Source: Acidobacteriota bacterium (GTDB lineage Bacteria > Acidobacteriota > Terriglobia > Acidiferrales > UBA7541). Taken from it: DNA of 9,407 nt. The position numbers were made by a program, and so were the translations under genes. The stretch covers positions 1-9,407 of the forward strand of contig QHYF01000110.1 of assembly GCA_003224075.1 (NCBI GenBank), in the 5' to 3' direction. A model generated the notes under the pieces. It did no database searches. It was not told the DNA's origin and was given only the letters and a program-made list of their open reading frames with translations. Of this stretch, positions 1 to 6,288 are shown in pieces (positions within the stretch are counted from its first letter, which is position 1; every line of letters starts with the position of its first letter).

Positions 1-100
1 CGCTTTCCCGCGTGTCAAACCGTAAAAATTGAACTTGAGATTCAGCGAGACTTAACGAATCGGAAAGCACCATCGCTGGTTGTGTCAGGAGTTGCTCCAT
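1..100 (-). CDS. Possible 5' end of a gene leaving the window (unidentified)
   Basis: An open frame starts at an ATG at 100-98 and stays open for 33 codons to the window edge. A second in-frame ATG lies at 73-71. It begins 26 bases after the stop codon of the mannonate dehydratase on the same strand, a spacing that would suit the next gene of an operon. A purine-rich stretch (GGGGGAGAG, 127-119 on the minus strand) could be a ribosome binding site but lies about 18 bases from the first ATG, which is too far to be convincing. The visible protein ends with FDTRES. This loosely recalls the segment before the GIVHxGxGxFHRAH motif of mannitol/mannonate dehydrogenases, which would fit beside a mannonate dehydratase, but the diagnostic motif would lie outside the window. 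I do not recognise the product. The frame could also be chance, since 33 open codons is short. Confidence 0.3.
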   Translation of the reverse strand, partial: MEQLLTQPAMVLSDSLSLAESQVQFLRFDTRES

Positions 101-126
101 CCAATTCAGCGATGAGGACTCTCCCC

Positions 127-1329
127 CTACCAATTGTGCATCGTGCCGTCGAGCTTGCGATTAATCGGCAGGTACGCTCGTCGGTACGGATACTTAGAGG
201 CGAGGGTTTCTTCGATGTCCACGCCGAGACCGGGCGCGTCCCCCGGGTGCATCATTCCCTCCGAAAAGCTGTAGGCGTGGGGAAAGACGCGGTCCGTCTC
301 TTCGGTGTGGCGCATATATTCCTGGATATTGTGGACGCTGAGATCGAAATGGAGCGCAGCCGCCATGTAGACAGGGCTCAAATCGGTAGCGCCGTGCGAT
401 CCTGTCCGGACCAGGTAGAGCTCCGCCAGGCCGGCGATCTTCCGCAGATGCGAGATTCCTCCGGCATGCACCACGGTCGTCCGGATGTAATCGATCAATT
501 GTTCCTGGATGAGCTGCTGGCAATCATAAATGGAATTGAAGACTTCACCCACCGCCAGAGGCGTGGTGGTGTGCTGGCGGATCAAACGGAAACTTTCTTG
601 CAACTCCGCCGGAACAGGGTCTTCGAGCCAGAAAAGATGATAAGGCTCCAATTCTTTTCCGAGGCGCGCCGCTTCGATGGGCGTGAGCCGGTGGTGCGCA
701 TCGTGGAGCAAATGCAGATCCGGTCCGAATTCTTTGCGCAGACGTTCAAATAACTGCGGCACGAAGTTCAGGTACAGCTCCGAATTCCAGACGTTCTCGA
801 GCGGTGCATCTTTCTCCGCTGGCTCGTAGTACATTTTGCCGCGGCCTACTCCGTAGGTGCTCGGCAAGCCGGGAATACCGCTTTGCGCGCGAATTGCCTT
901 ATATCCGAGCCTGACGTAATCGGAGACAGCTTTGACCGCCTCCTCGATGTCCTGCCCACTCGCGTGGCCATAGACAAGAACGCCGTCGCGGGAAGCGCCT
1001 CCCAGCAACTGGTAGACCGGTGCGTTCAAAGCTTTCCCTTTGATATCCCAAAGTGCCGTGTCAACCGCGGAAATCGCGCTCATCGTGACGGGGCCACGGC
1101 GCCAGTACGCGCCCTTGTAAAGGTATTGCCAGATGTCTTCGATCCGTCTCGCATCGCGTCCGATCAAGAGAGGAATGACATGGTCGGAGAGATAGCTTGC
1201 GACCGCGAGTTCGCGGCCGTTTAACGTAGCATCTCCAAGACCGTATATTCCGTCTTCTGTCACAATCTTCAGCGTTACGAAATTGCGTCCCGGGCTGCAA
1301 ACAATCACTTTGGCATCGACGATTTTCAT
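127..1329 (-). CDS. manD: D-mannonate dehydratase, enolase superfamily (ManD type)
   Basis: This 400-residue protein belongs to the mannonate dehydratase subgroup of the mandelate racemase/enolase superfamily. The family removes water from D-mannonate to give 2-keto-3-deoxy-D-gluconate, a cytoplasmic step of hexuronate breakdown. The N-terminal capping domain spans roughly residues 1-115 and the TIM barrel follows. Residues match the ManD pattern in position: Arg147 and Tyr159 (base side), Asp210, Glu236 and Glu262 as magnesium ligands (LLHDAHH, WLEDPV, GEVFNS), and His212. The C-terminus GTMHNW is typical of the subgroup, whose C-terminal Trp reaches the active site. Residue 314 is Ala (SHGATD), which as I recall marks the efficient mannonate dehydratases rather than the low-activity ones. 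The length is normal for the family. The ATG at 1329 is preceded by AAGGA about 12 bases upstream. L-fuconate dehydratases share the superfamily, but the sequence resembles ManD and not that group. Confidence 0.92.
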   Translation of the reverse strand: MKIVDAKVIVCSPGRNFVTLKIVTEDGIYGLGDATLNGRELAVASYLSDHVIPLLIGRDARRIEDIWQYLYKGAYWRRGPVTMSAISAVDTALWDIKGKALNAPVYQLLGGASRDGVLVYGHASGQDIEEAVKAVSDYVRLGYKAIRAQSGIPGLPSTYGVGRGKMYYEPAEKDAPLENVWNSELYLNFVPQLFERLRKEFGPDLHLLHDAHHRLTPIEAARLGKELEPYHLFWLEDPVPAELQESFRLIRQHTTTPLAVGEVFNSIYDCQQLIQEQLIDYIRTTVVHAGGISHLRKIAGLAELYLVRTGSHGATDLSPVYMAAALHFDLSVHNIQEYMRHTEETDRVFPHAYSFSEGMMHPGDAPGLGVDIEETLASKYPYRRAYLPINRKLDGTMHNW

Positions 1330-1424
1330 TGTTGGTCCAGATCCTTTGAAGCGCGATTACAAACATCGTGGAGAGAAGTTCTGCTGCCGCTGCCGCCAGT
1401 CTCTCAGTATCACGGGAACCAAGA

Positions 1425-1453
1425 CATATATCAGGAGCTTGCGTCAGTTTCAA
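1425..1453 (-). promoter_or_regulatory. Predicted sigma70-like promoter for manD
   Basis: On the minus strand TTGAAA (1453-1448) is followed by a 17-base spacer and TATATG (1430-1425). The -10 box is preceded by TGA, an extended -10 motif. The -35 matches consensus at five of six positions and the -10 at four of six, with ideal spacing. Transcription would start near 1418, leaving a leader of about 90 bases before the manD ATG. The -35 box lies inside the palindrome at 1447-1462, so a protein bound there would be expected to block the polymerase. Sigma factor preferences of the host are unknown, so this is a prediction from pattern only. Confidence 0.5.
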
Positions 1454-1462
1454 TTTTGAAAC
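1447..1462. promoter_or_regulatory. Operator-like palindrome GTTTCAA-TT-TTGAAAC
   Basis: The sequence GTTTCAATTTTGAAAC has two perfect 7-base arms around a TT centre. It overlaps the predicted -35 box of manD. A direct copy of the right half-site, TTGAAAC, occurs at 1478-1484, exactly 22 bases downstream (about two helical turns), and a weaker TTGAACC lies at 1494-1500. Palindromes of this size beside sugar genes are usually sites for dimeric regulators such as LacI, GntR or IclR types. No regulator gene is in the window, so the binding protein cannot be named. Confidence 0.5.
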
Positions 1463-1598
1463 CTCACATTTCGTCTGTTGAAACTCCGCGCATTTGAACC
1501 GTCCGTCCTCGCGATCGAACGGGGGCGAAAACGATTCCCGAATTCGTGTAACATACCGAGCCGTTTAATGGAAGCTCAACCCGTCGCCACAATCTACT

Positions 1599-1606
1599 GA
1601 GGAAGG
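1599..1606 (+). promoter_or_regulatory. Ribosome binding site of the alpha-galactosidase gene
   Basis: GAGGAAGG lies seven bases before the ATG at 1614 and closely resembles the anti-Shine-Dalgarno target. It fixes the start so that the protein begins with a normal signal peptide. Confidence 0.7.
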
Positions 1607-1613
1607 TCTATTC

Positions 1614-2767
1614 ATGCTAATCACAACGCATCGCGAGATCACAAGGCTGCGACTTTTTCTGGCGGGAATCGCTTTGCTGCTGGTATTACCGCGGACTATG
1701 GCCCAGACACCGTCTGTGGCCGCTACTCCGCCGATGGGCTGGAACAGTTGGAATCACTTTGCCAGAAAGATTGACGATGCAACCGTCCGGGCGCAGGCCG
1801 ACGCCATGGTGTCGAGCGGGATGCGCGATGCCGGCTATGTTTACATCAATATTGACGACACGTGGGAAGGGGAACGCGACGGCCAGGGCTTCATTCATTC
1901 AAACGAAAAATTCCTGGATATGAAGGCGCTCGCCGATTACGTTCACGGTAAGGGACTTAAAATCGGCATCTACTCGACACCTGGCCCGAAAACTTGCGCG
2001 AAATTCGAAGGTAGTTACGGCCACGAGGAGCAGGATGCGCAGACCTACGCTGGTTGGGGCATCGATTATCTGAAATACGATTTCTGCGGCTTGCGATGGT
2101 CAACGGCTACATCAAGATGCGAGATGCTCTGCGCAAGACCGGCCGCCCCATCGTCTACAGCCTCTGTCAGTATGGCAATGACGCCGTCTGGCAATGGGGA
2201 GCCTCGGTCGGTGGCAACCTGTGGCGAACCACCGGCGACATCAAGGACAACTACGCGCGCATGGAACAAATCGGTTTCAGCCAGGCAGGTCTCGCTAAGT
2301 TTGCCGGCCCGGGCCATTGGAATGATCCGGATATGCTCGAAGTCGGCAACGGTGGCATGAACCTTGATGAGTATCGCACGCACATGAGCCTGTGGGCGAT
2401 TCTTGCCGCCCCGCTCCTGGCCGGAAATGACCTGACCACGATGAGTCCGGAAACCATCGCGCTGCTCACCAATCGCGAAGTGATCGCCATTGATCAGGAT
2501 CGCGCCGGGAAACAAGGCGATCGAGTTCGCGCCGAGGGGCCGATGGAGATATGGGCGCGCACTCTGATAGATGGATCTAGAGCCGTGGGGCTCTTCAACC
2601 GCCATCCTCAACCAATGAATATGCAAGTGGACTTCCGCGAACTCGGATTCAAAGGCGTGGTGAAGGTTCGTGACATCTGGGCAGCAAAGGATCTTGGCCT
2701 TATTCAGAGCAGTTACCAGACGAGCGTGCCCGGCCACGGCGTTGTGCTTCTGCGTGTCTTGGAGTAA
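1614..2767 (+). pseudogene. Secreted GH27 alpha-galactosidase, reading frame broken near codon 160
   Basis: GH27 enzymes release terminal alpha-galactose from oligosaccharides and plant polysaccharides by a retaining mechanism. The first frame (1614 to about 2095) encodes a signal peptide (basic start, hydrophobic residues about 14-26, likely cleavage after TMA at 30), then TPPMGWNSWN, NIDDTW, GIYSTPG and YLKYDFC, with nucleophile Asp156 (codon at 2079). From about 2093 the family sequence continues in another frame: NGYIKMRDAL, GRPIVYSLCQYG, WRTTGDI with the acid/base Asp at 2237-2239, GPGHWNDPDMLEVGNGG, and a C-terminal beta domain ending VVLLRVLE at the TAA near 2765. The two parts together make about 384 residues, near family size, but neither contains both catalytic aspartates. 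The junction also seems to lack a few residues between the DFC motif and the helix that follows. The change fits a deletion of 3k+1 bases, or a sequencing or assembly error. The original enzyme identity is clear; whether the gene is dead in the living strain is not. Confidence 0.85.
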
Positions 2768-2780
2768 GAATTTTACGCGG

Positions 2781-2808
2781 CCGCCTCAGGGAAGCAGGGG
2801 CGGATTTT
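2781..2808 (+). terminator. Weak rho-independent terminator candidate after the alpha-galactosidase gene
   Basis: CCGCCTC (2781-2787) can pair with GGGGCGG (2797-2803) through seven pairs including one G-U, with a 9-base loop, followed by ATTTT. It sits 14 bases after the galactosidase stop codon in the 63-base convergent gap. The T-run is short, so termination may be inefficient. No comparable T-run is seen for the opposite strand. Confidence 0.4.
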
Positions 2809-2830
2809 GGTCACGTGATTTGATGCGCGC

Positions 2831-3169
2831 TTATTTTTCCAGCTTGAAGATTCTCTTCATCAGGAGCCACTTTTCGCCCGGCTTGGCATTTGGCAGCGGC
2901 TTCTGAAATGTCCACATCAGCGCTTCCCACTCTTGCACCTTCGGGTTGTCTCGATTCGCTTTCGACTTCGCCTCGAAAGAGAATTGCTCGCTCACTTCCA
3001 TCACCATGAACATGCGCGCGCCAAGCAGATAGATCTCCAGGTCCACTACGCCGGCATCTTTGATACTTTTCGTGATTTCGGGCCAGATTCTCTCGTGATA
3101 CCGCTTATATTCGGCGATCAATTTCGGATCGTCCTTCAAATCCAGCGTCAGACAATAGCGTTTTGTCAT
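2831..3169 (-). CDS. Sugar mutarotase of the RhaM/DUF718 family, probably acting on L-fucose
   Basis: This 112-residue protein belongs to the small ferredoxin-like family typified by E. coli L-rhamnose mutarotase (YiiL/RhaM, 104 residues), which interconverts alpha and beta anomers of a free sugar in the cytoplasm. The family signature is clear: MTKRYCLTLDLKDDP at the start, the YKRYHERIWPEI segment with His25 at the position of the catalytic histidine, the YLLGARMFMVME strand at 47-58 and the W-L-L-M-K-R-I-F tail. Automated annotation would probably call it rhamnose mutarotase. Its place as last gene of an L-fucose operon, directly coupled to the fucose transporter gene, argues for L-fucose as substrate. 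A DUF718 protein similarly sits in the Campylobacter jejuni fucose locus. The start codon overlaps the fucP stop codon (ATGA, 3169-3166), indicating translational coupling. The family assignment is firm; the substrate is inferred. Confidence 0.88.
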   Translation of the reverse strand: MTKRYCLTLDLKDDPKLIAEYKRYHERIWPEITKSIKDAGVVDLEIYLLGARMFMVMEVSEQFSFEAKSKANRDNPKVQEWEALMWTFQKPLPNAKPGEKWLLMKRIFKLEK

Positions 3170-4569
3170 TTGGCCTCGGCTGTCGCAGTGGATTCGGGTG
3201 TGGTCAAGGCAGCGTTTGGCCTATATCCCCGCAGCGCGAAATAAATCACATAAACATAACAAAGCAGCGGCATGACGAAGGCTACTCGAATGTTGCTCAC
3301 ATCGGAGATCCGGCCCATCACCGCGGGAATCAGCGCTCCGCCAATGATTGACATAACTAGGAGCGACGAGCCCCGCTTCGTGAGAGCCCCGAGGTTTTTC
3401 AGGCTGAGCGCGAAAATCGTCGGAAACATAATGGAATTGAAGAAGCCCGCCAGAACAATCGCCAGAACGGAAGCCAGACCGGAAGCGCCGATTCCGATGA
3501 CCACGCAAACCAGCGCGCCGAAGCCGAAGACGGAGAGCAGCCTGGGAGCGGGGATGCGCTTCATCATCCACGACCCTGAAAATCTGCCGATCATGAATCC
3601 CGTTTGATGCGCCACCAAGAATAACGCCGCCATCTTCTCGGGCGTATTCGGCATCATGTTGACGAGGAAGTTGGCCTGGGTCCCGTGGTTCCCTGCCAAG
3701 AATCGCGTTCCCCAATTTGCCATGTTCGCGAGCCTGTCGGGCATAGTGTGCTTCACGAAGCGAATGACGAAGCTCCCCACTCCTACCTGCGCCCCCACAT
3801 AAAAGAACTGGGCAACGACGCCCTTGATCAGATGCGGATGACTGAAGATGCTGCTAAGGCTTTTCCTCGAATCGCCGATTGCATCGTCTTTTTGGTGCGG
3901 CTGAACCTCCGGAAGGTGCGCAAGGTAAATCATCACCGCAACCATCAAGAAAATGCCGGTAATGACCAGGTAAGGCACCTTTACCATGTTCGCTTCCGAG
4001 GTTATGTACGCCTGCAACTGTTGCGGGCTCATCGCGGCTCTTTGCGCGGGCGTGTATTCGATTCCAGAAAGAATGAACGCTGTGCCCAAAGTGGGTACAA
4101 GCGCGGCTCCCACGGCGTTGAACGACTGAGCAAAGTTCAGCCGTCGCTCCGAACTTTCAGCGGGCCCGAGAACAGTTACATAGGGATTGGCACCCACTTC
4201 CAGAAAGGATTGCCCCGAAGACATCACGAATAAGGCCAGCAAGAAAAATCCATACAACCTGGAACTCGCCGCCGGTAAAAACAGCAATGTTCCCGTGGCA
4301 CAGATCAACAGTCCAACCAAAATGCCTCTTTTGTATCCGATTTTTTCCATGAGCCGGCCGGCGGGAAAAGCCGCCAGGAAATAGCCTCCGAAAAAAGCAA
4401 CTTGGATAAACGAAGACTGGAAATCCGTCAGGTCGAACGCCTTCTTGAGATGGGGAATCAAAACGTCGTTTAAGTTGACCCCAATCGACCACAGGAAAAA
4501 CAAACTGGTCACCAAGACGAATGGCAAAACATATTTTCGTTCCGTGAGAGAGGCGGATTGGGACGCCAC
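3166..4569 (-). CDS. fucP: L-fucose:H+ symporter, FucP family (MFS)
   Basis: This 467-residue inner-membrane transporter shows the twelve-helix layout of the major facilitator superfamily and the specific signatures of FucP, which imports L-fucose with a proton. FFLWSIGVNLNDVLIP (residues 24-39) carries Asp35, matching E. coli Asp46, and SFLEVGANPYVTVLG (121-135) carries Glu124, matching Glu135. Both residues are needed for transport in the E. coli protein. The cytoplasmic loop after helix 6 (about 222-238) is charged. An insertion of about 40 residues, with TRFLAG and NMMPNTPEK, follows helix 7, as in many soil-bacterial homologues. The start is GTG at 4569, chosen because GGAGGA stands just upstream and no ATG fits. 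The gene follows the L-fucose dehydrogenase gene by 28 bases. Its stop overlaps the mutarotase start. Glucose/galactose transporters (GluP) belong to the same family, but the surrounding genes point to fucose. Confidence 0.9.
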   Translation of the reverse strand: MASQSASLTERKYVLPFVLVTSLFFLWSIGVNLNDVLIPHLKKAFDLTDFQSSFIQVAFFGGYFLAAFPAGRLMEKIGYKRGILVGLLICATGTLLFLPAASSRLYGFFLLALFVMSSGQSFLEVGANPYVTVLGPAESSERRLNFAQSFNAVGAALVPTLGTAFILSGIEYTPAQRAAMSPQQLQAYITSEANMVKVPYLVITGIFLMVAVMIYLAHLPEVQPHQKDDAIGDSRKSLSSIFSHPHLIKGVVAQFFYVGAQVGVGSFVIRFVKHTMPDRLANMANWGTRFLAGNHGTQANFLVNMMPNTPEKMAALFLVAHQTGFMIGRFSGSWMMKRIPAPRLLSVFGFGALVCVVIGIGASGLASVLAIVLAGFFNSIMFPTIFALSLKNLGALTKRGSSLLVMSIIGGALIPAVMGRISDVSNIRVAFVMPLLCYVYVIYFALRGYRPNAALTTPESTATAEAK

Positions 4570-4572
4570 GGT

Positions 4573-4578
4573 TCCTCC
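4573..4578 (-). promoter_or_regulatory. Ribosome binding site that selects the GTG start of fucP
   Basis: GGAGGA stands three bases before the GTG at 4569 on the minus strand. The match is strong, though the spacing is short. There is no in-frame ATG near it, so this site decides the start. Confidence 0.6.
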
Positions 4579-4597
4579 GTGCTTGGAATAACCAGGG

Positions 4598-5380
4598 TCA
4601 GGTTAAAGCGCGGTCGAGATGAACGTAACCGCCGTCGACGAGCACGTGCTGGCCCGTGATGTGGCTGGCCTGCGAAGAGATGAGAAACAAAACCATGGCC
4701 GCAATTTCCTCTGGTTGCGTCATTCGCTTGCCCAAAGGAATCTTCGAAACAATGTGCTTGAGCTTCTCCTCCGGATTCGGAAACGTGCTGAGCCATTGTT
4801 TATAGAGAGGCGTCATCACTTCGGCGGGGACCAGTGCGTTTACGCGAATGCCGTACGGCAGTAATTCCGCAGCCCAATCGCGGGTCAGGGCCAAAATCGC
4901 GCCCTTTGAAGAGGTATACCCTGACGTGCCGCCCTGTCCGGTCATGGCGACTTTGGAAGCGATGTTCACGATGCAACCCTGCGACTTTTTCAGAGCTGGC
5001 ACCGCGTAGTGCGCCATGTTGTAGTAATGCAGCAAATTCAGCCGCAGAGAGCTGACATATTTTTCGGGAGAACCGTGCTCGAGCCCGACGTTGTCATTGC
5101 ATCCTACGTTGTTGACAAGCACATCCAGGCGGCCAAATTCCTGCAGCGTCTGTTCGACCGCAGCGGCGCAGTTTTCGACGGATACAAGGTCGGCGCAGAT
5201 CAGGCCGCAAGTCGCACCGCTATTGCGCAGCTCCGCCTGTAGCTGTTTTCCTGCTTCGACGTCTTTGTCCACAAAGACCGGGACCGCGCCTTCGCGCGCG
5301 CAACCTCGGGTGATCGCCGCGCCGATTCCTTTGGCGCCCCCGGTGACGAGGACAATCTTGTCTTTAAGCTGCAAATCCAT
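4598..5380 (-). CDS. L-fucose dehydrogenase (short-chain dehydrogenase/reductase)
   Basis: This 260-residue classical SDR is predicted to oxidise L-fucose at C1 to L-fucono-lactone with NAD(P)+, the first chemical step of the non-phosphorylating fucose pathway. The Rossmann glycine motif TGGAKGIG is at 13-20, Asp38 at the end of the second strand suggests NAD+ preference, NNVG is at 90-93, and the catalytic Ser142, Tyr155 and Lys159 are in place (NIAS, SGYTSSKGA). The opening MDLQLKDK and the closing GGYVHLDRALT are characteristic of the L-fucose dehydrogenase group that includes the enzymes of the Xanthomonas and Campylobacter fucose loci. The ATG at 5380 lies 17 bases inside the end of the lactonase gene, so the two are probably translated together. 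The upstream ribosome site is weak (GAAGACGG), consistent with coupling. SDR specificity is hard to read from sequence, but the ends and neighbours agree. D-arabinose or L-galactose may also be accepted. Confidence 0.87.
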   Translation of the reverse strand: MDLQLKDKIVLVTGGAKGIGAAITRGCAREGAVPVFVDKDVEAGKQLQAELRNSGATCGLICADLVSVENCAAAVEQTLQEFGRLDVLVNNVGCNDNVGLEHGSPEKYVSSLRLNLLHYYNMAHYAVPALKKSQGCIVNIASKVAMTGQGGTSGYTSSKGAILALTRDWAAELLPYGIRVNALVPAEVMTPLYKQWLSTFPNPEEKLKHIVSKIPLGKRMTQPEEIAAMVLFLISSQASHITGQHVLVDGGYVHLDRALT

Positions 5381-6218
5381 GCCGAACCGTCTTCAAGCCG
5401 TAAAACCCGATGGCGTTGTTTCCAAAGATTTTCTCCTTCTCGTCCTCTGAATGGCCATTCAAATAATCTTCAATAACCTGCTTCACTTGTTGGTAGCTGC
5501 CCGCCAGCAGGCACACCGGCCAATCGGAGCCGAACATCAGGCGCTGCGGCCCGAACGCGTCGAAAACCACGTCCAGGTAAGGCTTGAAATCCTCGCTCTT
5601 CCAGTGGCGCCAATCGGCTTCGGTCACGAGCCCCGAGAGTTTGCAATAAACATTCGGATTCTGCGCAATGTTTCTCATGTGCGTGGCCCAGGACGCGGCG
5701 CCGCGCGTTTTGATCTCAGGCTTCGCCAGGTGATCAATTATGAATCGTTGTTCGGGGAGCCTGGCAACTAGTTCCAGTGCGGCAGGCAGTTGCTTCGGAT
5801 AAATGAGAATGTCGTATGTAAATCCAAATTCCCGCAGGCACGCTATCCCTCTCACAAAATCGTCCCGGACCAAGAATCGCTCGTCGAGTTCCGCCTGCGC
5901 AATATGCCGGAAGCCGCGCAACTTTTCAAACTGAGCGAAATATGCCAGCCGCTCGGCGACCTTTGAAGAGCAAAGATCAACCCAGCCAACTACGCCCGCA
6001 ATACGTGGGCTGCAGTTCGCGAGGCCAAGCAAAAACTGCGTTTCAGCTTCCGATTGGTCCGCCTGGACGGCGATCGAGGCGTCGATTCCGTTCGCCTGAC
6101 ACTCGCGGTCCAGATCGTCGGGCAAAAAATCGCGTTTCAAGATTGACATTTCTTCCGTGATCCAGGTGTCTCGCGCAGGATCGTATTTCCAGAAGTGCTG
6201 GTGTGAATCAATCTTCAT
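5364..6218 (-). CDS. L-fuconolactone hydrolase (amidohydrolase superfamily, COG3618)
   Basis: This cytoplasmic TIM-barrel hydrolase of 284 residues is predicted to open L-fucono-1,4- or 1,5-lactone to L-fuconate. Its motifs are those of the COG3618 lactonases: MKIDSHQHFW with His6 and His8, VQADQS, GFRH with His105, DHLAKP with His163, YCKLSGL, and the closing FGSDWPV with Asp232, the usual catalytic or metal-binding aspartate. The length is typical. A GTG directly precedes the ATG (6221-6219). I prefer the ATG at 6218 because the family normally begins M-x-IDSHQHFW. No good ribosome site is seen. The gene follows the second dehydrogenase after about 70 bases and its 3' end overlaps the L-fucose dehydrogenase gene. 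Related proteins hydrolyse other sugar lactones or 2-pyrone-4,6-dicarboxylate, but flanking genes of the same pathway make L-fuconolactone the best call. Confidence 0.88.
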   Translation of the reverse strand: MKIDSHQHFWKYDPARDTWITEEMSILKRDFLPDDLDRECQANGIDASIAVQADQSEAETQFLLGLANCSPRIAGVVGWVDLCSSKVAERLAYFAQFEKLRGFRHIAQAELDERFLVRDDFVRGIACLREFGFTYDILIYPKQLPAALELVARLPEQRFIIDHLAKPEIKTRGAASWATHMRNIAQNPNVYCKLSGLVTEADWRHWKSEDFKPYLDVVFDAFGPQRLMFGSDWPVCLLAGSYQQVKQVIEDYLNGHSEDEKEKIFGNNAIGFYGLKTVRHGFAA

Positions 6219-6288
6219 CACAATGGCGAAAACACTCGGCGCATCTCGTTGCGTTTTCGGTCGCTGTCTGTGGTGCAGAGCCCAGTCC

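Larger units (their letters stand above)
1330..1613. promoter_or_regulatory. Divergent intergenic region between manD and the alpha-galactosidase gene
   Basis: This 284-base region separates two divergently transcribed genes and is the only sizeable non-coding stretch in the window. It holds a promoter-like element toward manD, a perfect 7-base-arm palindrome, and further copies of its half-site (TTGAAAC at 1478-1484, and a near match TTGAACC at 1494-1500). I find no convincing -35/-10 pair toward the galactosidase gene. The best -10-like string on the plus strand is TAACAT at 1549-1554, without a matching -35. A frame of up to 130 codons overlaps part of it on the minus strand but runs into manD in another frame and looks like chance. 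Confidence 0.6.

Noticed and set aside
71..114. Inverted repeat CATCGCTG / CAGCGATG as a terminator after manD
   Set aside because: The loop is 28 bases long, no T-run follows on the minus strand, and it falls within a possible coding region.
82..753. Long plus-strand frame of 223 codons opposite the mannonate dehydratase gene
   Set aside because: It lies wholly antisense to a clearly conserved enzyme gene, shows no known domain, and is explained by codon composition of the true strand.
1061..1453. Minus-strand frame of 130 codons covering the manD upstream region
   Set aside because: It overlaps the manD start in another frame, has no recognisable domain, and its upstream half covers the promoter and palindrome.
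1539..1546. CGAATTCG palindrome upstream of the galactosidase gene as a second operator
   Set aside because: Only eight bases long, with no repeat elsewhere in the intergenic region, so it is expected by chance.
2076..2110. Programmed ribosomal frameshift to explain the split galactosidase
   Set aside because: No slippery heptamer is seen at the junction, residues seem to be missing relative to the family, and GH27 genes are not known to use frameshifting.
2066..2737. Minus-strand frame of 223 codons opposite the galactosidase gene
   Set aside because: The plus strand encodes unmistakable GH27 motifs over the same bases. The antisense product resembles nothing.
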